From JBGSMX01 sp963790405 (GTDB taxonomy: Bacteria > Actinomycetota > Coriobacteriia > Anaerosomatales > JAGXFU01): 64,000 bases of DNA. The translations under genes were made by a program, and so were the position numbers. The stretch lies in assembly GCA_963790405.1 (NCBI GenBank), contig CAWBOJ010000005.1:248001-312000 (forward strand), given 5' to 3'. Below are positions 37,804 to 48,949 of this stretch, piece after piece. The stretch's first letter is position 1. Every line of letters begins with the position of its first letter. The notes beneath the pieces were generated by a model that was not told the origin of the DNA, searched no databases, and was given only the letters and a program-made list of their open reading frames with translations.

Positions 37804-38174
37804 TGCTGATCACGATGCCGACGCGGCAGCTCTCGGAGTCTCGCGAGTATCACTGCAGGTCAGGCGATGAGAGCGGGTTGTGGGAGCACTCTCAGAATCA
37901 CGCGTTGAATCTCGTCACAAGGGTTATGCCCAGGTATACTGAACTACTGGAGTATGAACATTGCTTGACGGCGCGGAGATGTATGACGCGCCGCGTACGG
38001 CGTTGTGCAGTGCCGGCTGCGAAACCGAGGTGTGTATGCCGCGGGTCTTTCTGGTCACGAACTGCGTGAATGGCAGTGGGATTGCTAACGTATTGCCAGG
38101 CCGCTGGATCTCGTGGCCGATGTCGCCGGCTGGTGCGACACGGACAGCACTACGCGGCATGAGGTGCCGCTGAT
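37804..38174. other. Gap upstream of the multihaem cytochrome
   Basis: A 371-base stretch. A promoter candidate TCGTCA-N17-TATACT ends at 37939. If used, the cytochrome mRNA has a leader of about 230 bases. I looked for a cyclic-di-GMP (GEMM) aptamer, common before cytochrome genes elsewhere, and did not find its conserved core. Short open frames here do not look coding. Confidence 0.5.
37911..37939 (+). promoter_or_regulatory. Promoter candidate for the multihaem cytochrome
   Basis: TATACT (37934-37939) is a good -10; the -35 match TCGTCA (17-base spacer) is poor. The distance to the ATG at 38175 is long. Confidence 0.3.
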
Positions 38175-41100
38175 ATGGTTCTTCGCCAACAGAGAGTGCA
38201 TGCGTCTGCCGCTGAGACAGCACGCGTGCTCCTATTCTTGCTGTTCATCATGGCAGGGATGCTGTTGGTCATGCCAGGAGTCGCGATCGCTGCCGATACG
38301 AGTCCTCCTAGTGTTCCCGCCAATGTGAACGCCACCCCGGGCTCTGCATCGCCGACTATTGCGACGGTGACCTGGGATGCTTCGACGGATGACGTCGGCG
38401 TAACGGGATACTATGTTTGGCGATCGCTGACTACGACCGGCACGGCTGCGCGCATCGGCGAGATTGCAGCCCTGACCTTCGATGATGAGTCCGGTGTGCC
38501 GGGTCAGACGTATTTCTACTACGTGAGCGCCTTCGATGCGGTGCGCAATACGTCGTCCACATCCACGCCCGCTGCTGGTCCGGTTGTGGCTGGCTGGACC
38601 CAGGCGCCGCACACTACCTACTCGGCGTCAGGACGCTTCTGTCGGATGTGCCATACGCCGCATCAAGCGACCACGCAGGTGAGTCTGATGCGCGTCACGT
38701 CGCGTACCCCGGGCGAACTGTCTGTGTGCTACGCGTGCCACGATGGTCAGGGTGCGTCCACGAACATCCTCTCGGGTTCGGTCAATTCGTTCGCTCTCAC
38801 GAGCGGGCACACCGTTGAGGCTGTTGATACGGGAGCCGACCCCACGAACCTGTGCTCGAGCTGTCACAACGTACACAACGACTACACGGAAGCCACGGGC
38901 GAGCCGAGCTTGCCACGAGGGATCATCAACGGTGCAACCGTCACAGGCAACGACAACTCATGGTGCCTTGCGTGTCACAACGACAGCAAGCGACTGGTAT
39001 GGGGCGGGCTATCCATCGCTGAGCAGTCCGACGCGAGATGCCGACGGCTATCCGACTTACGGGACCTTCCCGGGTCGCACGGTCTACGAGGATCCCGTCG
39101 AAGAATGCGCATGCCTCGATTCCTGCTTCCGGGACCGTCCGGCAGTGCGGGTGATTGTCTGTACTGTCATGCGTCGCACCGTGCGGCGAACGAATACGAT
39201 GGGCTCGTCGCAACGTTCACGCCGTCTGGCGCGACGTCGGTCGCCGACGATCAGGCCAACGGCACGTACGCTACTTCGTGCTTCGACTGTCACGGCGGCG
39301 TGCTTCGCAGCGAGTTCACGACGCGCCCGTCGACATCAAGCAGTTCGTAACTGCCGGCACGGAACGCTCTGGTCATCGCATCAAGACATCGGGCGGCAAC
39401 CTGCCCGTCGGTGCGCCGCTTCCGTGCTACGACTGCCACAATCCTCACGGCTCGAGCCGAGGCAACGACGAGCTGTTGGTCTCCGACACACTCGGCAGAA
39501 GTCTCAACACCGACGACGGCAGCCGGCCCAGGAACTCCGGCAGAGGTGCGACAGTTCTGTTTCACGCTGCCATAGCGAGCGATGACGCGCAAAGGGTTGG
39601 GATGGCGACTCGACGCGACGGCACGCACGACGACGGTGCATACGTCGCCGTGGCACGCGGGAGACTGTCGAGGGTCTGCGTCGCGATCGGCGGGGACGCG
39701 AATGTCGTGCTGTCTCCCGAGGGCGTCGGGGTCACAGTCGAGACCGACACCCAGATCGTGCTACCAGTGCCACGGATCTGACTACGAGGATCTATCGGGG
39801 GCGGCCGGCTACAACGTGCACAACCCGACCGGCGGTGTCTCGCCTGGTGGCTCGACTGCTATGCGTGCCATTACCCGACGGGAGCTACGAGAGCTACATG
39901 GAGAATGGCGGCTCCAACAGCTCGACGTCTATCACCACGTGATGGGTACCGGCAGCACGGTGACGGAGACACCGCGTTCGCGGACGGCTCGTATCCGGGC
40001 AGTCGATCACACGGCAGACCGACGTGTACTGCATGAGCTGCCACGCCGATCACGACCAGTTCAACGACGCACCAGGCGGCCAACCTGCGCGCGAGCCTGT
40101 CGACTACGGCCGACACGGCTACGACGGACTACATATCGACCAGTTCCCCGTACGGCATCTGCGTGTCATGTCACTCGGCGAGCCTCGACAAGGACACACG
40201 CATCAGAAGACCGATGGGTCGACCAAGACACCCAAGATCGTGGGCGGCCCCTCGGCGTCAGGTGGTTTCACCGGCACCGCGCACGACTACCCGGTGAGTT
40301 CGACATTCGGCGACACGAACGACGTTCAGTGCCAACTGCTCGAAGTGCCACAACGACGAGCAGACCAAGGACTACCAGACCTCGACCTACAAGTTCGGTA
40401 CCCACTACTCGGCGTCGAATCGACTGCTCTCCGCGTTGGGTGGCACGGTGGATCCGCTGGCGCCGCTGGCGGAGCGCCATTGCTACCGGTGCCACTCGGA
40501 GGCTGGAGACCTCAGCGGAGGCAAGGCGGTCACCACGCTTGACTGGTACGGTGCCCAATCGATGACAGCGGCATCCGCCGATGTCTACGACCAGTTCCAG
40601 CTGTCGCTCGAGCTCGAAGCATCCGGTTGCAGCTACCGCCAACGGCTCGGTTGAGTGCGAATCGTGCCACAACGCACACGTGGTCACGTCGACAGCGATC
40701 GTGACGGATCCGGACAACACCTACAACAAGCTTGCGTACGGAACGACTGCCGAGCAGGCGTACTTCTGTCTGCAGTGTCACAACGGGTCGGCTCCGAAAG
40801 CACGCACGGTGAACAACCTGACGTACATCCCGTACACCGTGACTATGCTATCCGCGAACATGGACAAGAGTGCGAACGCCGCGAAGGGTCACTGGAGTGC
40901 AGGGTTCAACGGTTCGACGCCCAAGCCCGCCGCAGCCCAGTCCTGTGCGCTGTGCCACGACAACCACGGTTCGGACTATGTGAAGTTGCTCGGCGCTCGA
41001 TATCCCTTCGTTGGCGCGAACGGCGAGAATCGTATCAACAACACCGCGATCGTTCCGGCTGACGTCAACGGGCGTGCAATCACAGGCAACGACAACTCGG

Positions 41101-41920
41101 TCTGCTTCGCGTGTCACACGAGCGCGGACGAGGATTGGCCCAGCTTCGTCCGTTCGACCTCGACCGTGCAGGCTACAAGGGCTATCCCATCGATGGCACG
41201 TGGCCGGGCACGACGATCTACGACGAACGCGACGACACGGCATCCACCGCACCGGTCGCGCGAACGTGCGGTGGCCCGGTTCACGAGCTACGCCGCGCGG
41301 CGACTGCAAGAACTGCCACGACGTGCACGGTACGGCGAACGATCTTCGACGAGCTGCGCGGGACGTTCACGCGCGTACGATACTACTCGACCTGCTTCAC
41401 GTGTCATGACTGACGATGCCAGCGGGCCGTCCACCGGCAACATCGCGCCAGTACTACTGGACGTCAACTGGTGGAACCTGCTCCAGATAGGACGGTTCGG
41501 TCACAAGGGCACTGATGGCGGGACCGTCCCCGATCGCACGACGCCCGTGCTACGACTGCCACAACCCGCACGGGTCGGCTTCGGCCTGACGGTCTGCTGG
41601 TCGTGCACGCAGATCAAGTCTCGACCAACACGATTGTCGTTGGCGACGCGGCGGACGAGTTAAACTACAGCACAGCGTCAGGGCATCCGCAACTTCTGCT
41701 TCACGTGTCATCTGCCACGCGAACTCGAACGCTACGGTTACGACGGTACCGCCACCTACGGCTTGGTCGACTGCAGGCGCGACCGTTGACGGCTTCGATC
41801 GCATCGGACGACTTGAAGATCGGCATACTGCAGATCAACGTCAACCACTACCAGGCCGCACACATCAGCAGTTCGCTTCAGGCGGCGCCAGACTGCCACA
41901 CCAACGCGCACAGTCCGTAG
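38175..41920 (+). CDS. Extracellular multihaem c-type cytochrome with at least 22 CXXCH motifs (multiply frameshifted as read)
   Basis: ATG 38175 starts a signal peptide (LLFLLFIMAGMLLVMPGVAIA), then a fibronectin III-like domain (about residues 45-135), then doubled-CXXCH cytochrome modules. Intact haem motifs begin at 38640, 38727, 38853, 38964, 39156, 39279, 39425, 39759, 39857, 40030, 40160, 40337, 40481, 40656, 40767, 40944, 41103, 41305, 41393, 41548 and 41697; another at 39558 is restored by removing one C. They fall in all three frames, with about ten or more single-base frame changes from 38985 on. Corrected length is about 1,240 residues. Likely role: electron transfer to extracellular acceptors. 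There is no wall or lipid anchor visible. Confidence 0.82.
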
Positions 41921-42020
41921 CTCGCTAATCGCGCTGCTGGCTGTCGTGGCCTTCCGCGCGGCCCTTCCTCTATAGTCTGAATCCGTCACGATTCGACCGC
42001 AGGGAAGGCCTCGCACGCGC

Positions 42021-43294
42021 ATGAACTCACGTGCCCCCAAAGGAACCGCAGACATGCTGCCCGATGTGGCGCGCGCGTGGGAGTACCTCACGCGTACCGC
42101 TCAGGAGCTCTTCGCCCGCTATGGCTACGAGCCGATCTACACACCGGCGTTCGAGCATACCGAGGTCTTCGCTCGCGGCATCGGTGAGGCGACCGACATC
42201 GTCTCCAAGGAGATGTACACCTTCGAAGATCGGGCTGGTCGCTCCCTCACATTGCGTCCCGAGAACACCGCGAGTGTGGTGCGCGCTGCGCTCGAGCACA
42301 ACCTCGTCCCGCAGGGCAGCTACACGAAGCTCTACTACGCGGGACCGATGTTTCGCTACGAGCGCCCCCAGAAGGGCCGCACGCGCCAGTTCTGGCAGAT
42401 CGGCATCGAGTGTTTGGGCTCCGCAGAGCCGAGCATCGACGCCGAGGTCATCGCGGTGCTGGTGCGCTTCTTCGAAGCGGTCGGGATTCCTCGGCGCAAC
42501 ATGAAGCTGCTCATCAACTCCATGGGTGACGAGACGTGTCGTCCTGCATATCGCGAGAAGGTCGCCGGATTCATCAAGTCGCACGCCGAGGAGCTGTGCG
42601 ACGAGTGCAACCGTCGCGCCGACACCAACCCTCTGCGCGCGTTCGACTGCAAGAACCCCGCGTGCGTCGAGATCATGGCAGAGGCTCCGCTTCTGCGTGA
42701 CGAGTTGTGCGACGAGTGCACCGAGCACTACGCGGCCGTGAAGCAGTACCTGGACGGCCTGGGACTCGACTACATCGAGGAGCCCAAGCTCGTGCGTGGT
42801 CTGGACTACTACACGCGCACGGTCTTCGAGATCCAGGTCGAGGCCGGACTCGGGTCGCAGAACGCAATCGGCGGGGGCGGGCGCTACGACCGCCTGATGG
42901 AGGAGTACGGTGGACCTCCGACGCCTGGTCTGGGCTTCGCGCTCGGGTTCGAGCGCACGTTGCTCGCGCATGCAGGCGGCTGGCGTGGAGATACCTGCAC
43001 CGCCGCGCGCCGAGGTCTACGTCGCGCGCGTAGACGCAGAGTGTCGCAGGCGAGGTCTTCGGCCTGACTGCGGCACTGCGCGAGTCGGGCGTGGCCGCCG
43101 AGATGGACCACCAGGCCCGTTCGCTGAAGTCGCAGTTCAAGCAGGCGGATCGTTTGGGCGCGCGTCTCACGGTCATCGTCGGGCCCGACGAACTCAGCGC
43201 CGGTGAGGTTACGGTGCGCGACATGGGAACGAAAGAAGAGACCCGCGTGCCGCTTTCCGGCGTCGCGTCATGGGTTGCCGAGAAGCTCTCCTAG
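42021..43294 (+). CDS. hisS: Histidyl-tRNA synthetase (two frameshifts as read)
   Basis: Class II synthetase. Seen: MNSRAPKGTADMLPDVARAWEYL start, motif 2 MFRYERPQKGRTRQFWQIGIECLG, the histidine-specific VRGLDYYTRTVFEI and motif 3 GLGFALGFERTLL. Two +1 changes, near 42970 and 43047, break the C-terminal anticodon-binding domain; corrected it reads AAGVEIPAPPRAEVYVARVD, then GEVFGLTAALRESGVAAEMDH and SLKSQFKQADRLGAR. Corrected length is about 424 residues. The gene is essential, so sequence error is the simplest explanation. aspS follows after 33 bases. Confidence 0.93.
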
Positions 43295-43327
43295 AAAACC
43301 AGCCGGAGAGCCAAGAGGGAAGGGCGT

Positions 43328-45106
<1,779 letters not shown>

Positions 45107-45130
45107 CATCGCATGTGGTGATTGGTAGCG

Positions 45131-45159
45131 TTGTCGGTGTCAGATACGCGCGCTACACT
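45131..45159 (+). promoter_or_regulatory. Promoter of the structured RNA / lipoprotein transcript
   Basis: TTGTCG (45131-45136) and TACACT (45154-45159) with a 17-base spacer; predicted start at about 45166. It lies just after the aspS stop. Confidence 0.55.
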
Positions 45160-45165
45160 GTAGTC

Positions 45166-45355
45166 GGGCTTCGCCTTGATCGTGGACTCGGCATACAGCG
45201 GTTGAACCAACACTTCTTGATAGGGAGCCTTATAACCCGGAAGGAACAGGGATCCCCGAAAGGGGAAGCTGGGAGATTCGGTGCGGGCACCCACCTGCTT
45301 AGGCGGGGATTCACCGAGTCGGGCCACGACAAGGCGGGGTTCGACCTGTAAGCGG
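45166..45355 (+). ncRNA. ssrS: Structured RNA, 6S RNA candidate
   Basis: About 190 bases with extensive pairing. GGTTGAACC (45200-45208) pairs with GGTTCGACC (45338-45346) in a closing stem. CCTT (45228) pairs with AAGG (45331). A GAAA-capped hairpin CCCC/GGGG (45254-45265) sits inside CAG/CTG. GATTCGGTG (45275) pairs with CACCGAGTC (45312), enclosing CACCCACCT, a motif reminiscent of the central-bubble hairpin of 6S RNAs. In Bacillus the 6S-1 gene sits between aspS and the rarA region, the same position. Against this, there is no terminator before the lipoprotein at 45370, so a cis-acting leader (riboswitch) is the main alternative. Confidence 0.5.
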
Positions 45356-45369
45356 GCGGAGGAACCAGA

Positions 45370-45972
45370 ATGCGCAGATTCGTCGCAGCACTTGTTGTAG
45401 CACTGATGCTCGTAACGCTTGTAGGTTGCGGGGGCGGGGGCGATGAGGCAGCCACTGACGAAGTGGCCACTCAAGCCGAGACGCCAGCCACTCCTGCAGC
45501 GTCGGCGGCCACGGATGAAGAAGAGATTCCTGACTACACGCCACTCGAGGGGCAGCAGTTCGAGCCTTTCCCGACTGACGAGGAAGCCCTCACTGACGAG
45601 ATCGCCGAACGTCTTGACGCAGGGCAGCCGATGGTCGTCTTCTTCTACGACGAGGCCCAGGAGACGGCGGACGATCAGCGAGCAGAGATCGATGCCGTAC
45701 TCGAGGACTATCGTGGACTTATCGAGCTTGTCGCCTATGACGTGGCATCGTACATAGACGTCTCGGATGAAGGTGAGATCTCTGTCATCCCCGGAATGGA
45801 GGATGACGAGACAGCGAACAAGGTCGGCAGACTGTTCAGCAGCGACTACCTCGACGTCAAGTTCACTCCCTATCTCGTCTTCGTGAACGCCGACGGCTAC
45901 ATCACCTACAGATACCGCGGCATCGTCGATCGAGATCTCATCGAGCGCGAGGTGCTCAGAGCGACCGAATAG
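45370..45972 (+). CDS. Lipoprotein with a thioredoxin-like domain, no CxxC
   Basis: 200 residues: signal peptide with lipobox LVTLVGC, a Thr/Ala/Glu-rich linker to about residue 55, then a domain with PMVVFFYDEAQETADDQRAEID, VAYDVASYIDV and FTPYLVFVNADGYITYRYRG. The order of strands, the Pro in FTPYLVF and the final helix look like a thioredoxin fold, but the CxxC position reads DEAQ, so it cannot do dithiol chemistry. Function is unknown. It has a GGAGG ribosome site and the structured RNA is directly upstream. Confidence 0.65.
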   Translation: MRRFVAALVVALMLVTLVGCGGGGDEAATDEVATQAETPATPAASAATDEEEIPDYTPLEGQQFEPFPTDEEALTDEIAERLDAGQPMVVFFYDEAQETADDQRAEIDAVLEDYRGLIELVAYDVASYIDVSDEGEISVIPGMEDDETANKVGRLFSSDYLDVKFTPYLVFVNADGYITYRYRGIVDRDLIEREVLRATE

Positions 45973-45987
45973 AGGTCGCGCACACGG

Positions 45988-47313
45988 ATGGACAGCCTGT
46001 TTGACGACGCCGTGAACGAGGCCGTGAGCGCGAACGCTCCGCTTGCAGCGAGGATGCGGCCCCGAACACTTGACGAATTCGTCGGCCAAAGCGCAGTCGT
46101 GGGTGCGGATTCGCCGCTGCGCACCGCCATCGAGCAGGACCGCGTGTCCTCTCTCATCCTGTATGGTCCAGCCGGCACGGGAAAGACCTCGCTGGCTCGT
46201 ATCATTGCGGGCGCGACCCATGCGGCGTTCACGGAGGTCTCGGCTGTTTCTTCGGGCGTCGCCGAGCTGCGCAAGGCAATCAGCGCCGCGCGCGAACTGC
46301 GTGGGCTCAACAATCGACGCACGATCTTGTTCGTGGACGAGATCCACCGCTTCTCGAAGTCCCAGCAAGATGCCTTGTTGCATGCCGTCGAAGACGACAT
46401 CGTCACACTCGTCGGGGCAACGACCGAGAACCCGTTCTTCGAAGTCAACGCGCCGCTGATCAGCCGCTCTCGCATCGTTGAACTCGGTCCGCTGAGCGAT
46501 GATGACGTGAGGGTGATCGTTAATCGGGCGATTGCGGACACGCGTGGGCTTGGGGAAGCGTACGTGCTCGAACCCGCAGCCGAGGAGCGCATCGTCGTCA
46601 CGGCCGGCGGGGATGCTCGCGTGGCGCTGACGACTCTTGAGCTGGCCGCCGCGGGCGCCGAACGCGACGATGAGATGCAGCCGGCGATCATCACGCTATC
46701 CGATGTACAGGGTGTCACTGCGACGCGCTCGCTTGCATACGATAAGACCGGTGACGTGCACTACGATGTCATCTCGGCGTTCATCAAGTCGATGCGCGGG
46801 TCTGATCCAGATGCGGCGGTCTACTGGCTGGCCCGGATGGTTCACGGCGGCGAGGATCCCAAGTTCATCGCTCGGCGAATCATGGTGTTCGCCTCGGAAG
46901 ATGTCGGGAATGCGGATCCTCGGGCGTTGTTGGTCGCCGAAGCGGCGGTGAAGGCTGCAGAGTTCATCGGCTGGCCGGAATGCCGGATCAACCTGGCTCA
47001 GGCGGCGGTGTACATGGCGCTTGCACCCAAGTCGAATGCGAGCTACCTGGCAATCGATGCAGCTTTGGCCGATGTGCGCGAAGGACCTGCTCGCGCTGTG
47101 CCGGATCATCTGAGGGATCGGCATCGACCCGGCGCGGATTCGTACGGGCCGTATCGGTATCCGCACGACTTCGCGGGGCGGTGGGTCGATCAGCGGTACC
47201 TACCCGACGGGCTGGTGGAGGGCACGTTCTACCGTCCCGGAGAACAGGGGTGGGAAGTGGAACGGATGACGCTACTCAACCGCCTTCGTGAGCGCAGGGG
47301 CAATGCCGAGTAG
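45988..47313 (+). CDS. rarA: Replication-associated recombination protein A (RarA/MgsA)
   Basis: AAA+ ATPase of the clamp-loader clade that acts at stalled replication forks. Visible: LAARMRPRTLDEFVGQ, Walker A YGPAGTGKTSLA, Walker B LFVDEIHRFSKSQQDALLHAVE, sensor 1 VGATTENPFFEVNAPLISRS, and the C-terminal tetramerisation region (AFIKSMRGSDPDAAVYWLARM, then GGEDPKFIARRIMVFASEDVG). 441 residues, full length. It follows the lipoprotein gene by 15 bases; aspS-to-rarA order is common in Firmicutes. Confidence 0.95.
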   Translation: MDSLFDDAVNEAVSANAPLAARMRPRTLDEFVGQSAVVGADSPLRTAIEQDRVSSLILYGPAGTGKTSLARIIAGATHAAFTEVSAVSSGVAELRKAISAARELRGLNNRRTILFVDEIHRFSKSQQDALLHAVEDDIVTLVGATTENPFFEVNAPLISRSRIVELGPLSDDDVRVIVNRAIADTRGLGEAYVLEPAAEERIVVTAGGDARVALTTLELAAAGAERDDEMQPAIITLSDVQGVTATRSLAYDKTGDVHYDVISAFIKSMRGSDPDAAVYWLARMVHGGEDPKFIARRIMVFASEDVGNADPRALLVAEAAVKAAEFIGWPECRINLAQAAVYMALAPKSNASYLAIDAALADVREGPARAVPDHLRDRHRPGADSYGPYRYPHDFAGRWVDQRYLPDGLVEGTFYRPGEQGWEVERMTLLNRLRERRGNAE

Positions 47314-47380
47314 CTGTCTGTCAGAGTGTTCCGCCCTTTGATACACTCAAGTGACCGTTCCGCGACACTCGAGGTGGGCA

Positions 47381-47731
47381 GTGGACGCAGTGTCTGTGCT
47401 GGTCATCGTCGCCCTAGTTGCAGCCATCGCCATGTGTGCGGTGGCTGTCTTCGCGTTGTTCGAGGCAATCGCCACGTTGCGATCGGCTCGCACCTTCTTT
47501 GACGAAATGGATGGCCGTCTCGTTCCGTTGATCGAGAAGGTGGACATCACGGTCGATGCCGTCAACGCGGAACTTCTGCGGGTGGACGGCATAGTTACGC
47601 AGTTCCAAGAGGTTGCCGACAACGTGACCACGGCGACTCATGTCGTGCGTGATGCCGCGAATGCGCCCGCAGGGATCGCGAATGCGGTGGGCACAGGCGT
47701 ACGCCGTCTGGTGCGCGATCTCAAGAAGTAG
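47381..47731 (+). CDS. Small single-pass membrane protein (DUF948-like)
   Basis: About 116 residues: an N-terminal transmembrane helix (VSVLVIVALVAAIAMCAVAVFALF) followed by a long amphipathic helix typical of DUF948-type proteins, ending in basic residues. I chose GTG 47381, with GAGGTG upstream, over GTG 47351, which lies only three bases after a TACACT -10-like element at 47342-47347. No enzymatic motif. It precedes the anti-sigma/sigma pair and may share their stress regulation. Confidence 0.55.
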   Translation: MDAVSVLVIVALVAAIAMCAVAVFALFEAIATLRSARTFFDEMDGRLVPLIEKVDITVDAVNAELLRVDGIVTQFQEVADNVTTATHVVRDAANAPAGIANAVGTGVRRLVRDLKK

Positions 47732-47768
47732 AAGTACCCCCTCGATTGGGCGAAGGCTCGGAGGAACC

Positions 47769-48173
47769 ATGTCAGCAGACCGTATCTCGCTTACCGTGCC
47801 GGCTTGCGCGGAGTACGCGAAGACCGTGCGCATGACTGCGTCGGCTCTGGTCGCGAGGCTGGGCATGACCTATGACGAGGTCGATGACGTGCGAATCGCT
47901 GCAGAGGAAGCGTTCGTATATGCGGTCGACCATGCGCCAGAGTCCGCAGAAGTCGGGCTCGTGTTCACCATTACCGCTGATGCGTTCGAGATTCGGGTGG
48001 GGCTTGCGCCCGGCTCGCGTGTGACCGATGAAGACGTAGAACGCCGGGCTGCCTACGCGACCTTCATCCTGCAGGCGGTTTGCGATCACTTCGAGCTCTC
48101 CTCTGACGAGACCGGTTCCTACCTGAAGGTCATCAAGAGCATTTCTGCGGAGCGGCCAGATGCCCAGGACTAG
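47769..48173 (+). CDS. rsbW: RsbW-like anti-sigma serine kinase
   Basis: 134 residues with the GHKL ATPase outline: MSADRISLTVPACAEYAKTVR start, then MTYDEVDDVRIAAEEAFVYAVDHA, where the N-box position (E..N) reads EEAFVYAV, so the usual magnesium-binding Asn is not obvious. In the family, RsbW binds its sigma factor and phosphorylates an anti-anti-sigma (RsbV). No RsbV gene is seen here. It overlaps the sigma gene by 14 bases. GGAGGAACC precedes the ATG. Confidence 0.75.
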   Translation: MSADRISLTVPACAEYAKTVRMTASALVARLGMTYDEVDDVRIAAEEAFVYAVDHAPESAEVGLVFTITADAFEIRVGLAPGSRVTDEDVERRAAYATFILQAVCDHFELSSDETGSYLKVIKSISAERPDAQD

Positions 48174-48945
48174 GGGAACCAAGAAGCAGTCGCGGAAGCT
48201 TTCCTGGGACAAGGAACTCACCCGCGAACTGTTCAGGCGGTATCGCGAACACGAAGACGAGCAGGCTCGTGATGAACTGATCACGATGTACCTGAACCTC
48301 GTGAAGTACCTCGCGAGCCGCTTCCGCAATCGAGGTGAGCCGATCGACGATCTCATCCAGGTCGGCACCATTGGACTCATCAAGGCGATCGATCGCTTCG
48401 ACATCGACCGTCAGGTTGAGTTCACGACCTACGCGACGCCTACCATCGTAGGTGAACTCAAACGCTACTTCCGCGACAAAGGTTGGGCGATCAAGGTCCC
48501 GCGCCGTCTTCAAGAACTTTCGTTCAAAGTCAACAAGGCCATCGACGCACTCACGCAGCGGCTACAGCGTTCGCCGACGATTCAGGAGATTGCCGATGAA
48601 CTGCAGGTGACTTCGGAAGAGGTGCTGGAGGCGATGGAGACCTCCGAGGCCTACAACTTCGTGTCACTGGAAAGTGATCGCGGCGACGGGTCCGACACGT
48701 TCAGCATTCTCGAGTACATCGGCAAGGACGATCAGCTCATGGCTATCGTCGATGACCGTGCAACGCTTTCTGCGGCTCTGAAGCATCTCACGCCGCAAGA
48801 ACAGAAGGTGCTGTACTTGCGCTTCTTCGAAGGGCTCACGCAGACGGAGATTGCTCGCCAGCTCAACATCTCGCAAATGCAGGTCTCCCGATTGCTGCGC
48901 AAGACGCTGAAAGTCCTGCGCGAGAACATCGTCAGGGAGGTGTAG
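48160..48945 (+). CDS. sigB: SigB/SigF/SigG-family RNA polymerase sigma factor
   Basis: 261-residue group III sigma factor: region 2 (LITMYLNLVKYLASRFRNRGEPIDDLIQVGTIGLIKAIDRFD), region 2.4 (FTTYATPTIVGELKRYFRDKGWAIKVPRRLQEL), region 3 (RSPTIQEIADEL), region 4 (LTPQEQKVLYLRFFEGLTQTEIARQL, then NISQMQVSRLLRKTL). It directs general-stress or developmental genes in relatives. ATG 48160 lies inside rsbW, a typical overlap for cognate pairs. Confidence 0.93.
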   Translation: MPRTRGTKKQSRKLSWDKELTRELFRRYREHEDEQARDELITMYLNLVKYLASRFRNRGEPIDDLIQVGTIGLIKAIDRFDIDRQVEFTTYATPTIVGELKRYFRDKGWAIKVPRRLQELSFKVNKAIDALTQRLQRSPTIQEIADELQVTSEEVLEAMETSEAYNFVSLESDRGDGSDTFSILEYIGKDDQLMAIVDDRATLSAALKHLTPQEQKVLYLRFFEGLTQTEIARQLNISQMQVSRLLRKTLKVLRENIVREV

Positions 48946-48949
48946 GCTG

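Noticed and set aside
37804..38174. Riboswitch (cyclic-di-GMP type) before the cytochrome gene
   Set aside because: The conserved GEMM core segments and tetraloop receptor could not be found; only a promoter candidate was kept.
45238..45250. CGGAAGGAACAG resembling the SRP RNA apical motif
   Set aside because: The flanking bases do not form the SRP domain IV stem and internal loops; the segment instead folds into a CCCC-GAAA-GGGG hairpin.
45335..45350. GGGGTTCGACC resembling a tRNA T-arm
   Set aside because: There is no matching acceptor stem, D-arm or anticodon arm around it; it pairs with GGTTGAACC 130 bases upstream.
46980..47313. Suspected frameshift in the rarA C-terminus
   Set aside because: The variant HLRDRHRPGADSYGPYRYPHDF still aligns with the family's HLRD...YPHD segment in the same frame and the length is normal.
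47313..47350. TACACT at 47342-47347 as promoter for GTG 47351
   Set aside because: The -10 would end three bases before the start codon, so transcription would begin inside the gene; the later GTG at 47381 with its own ribosome site was preferred.
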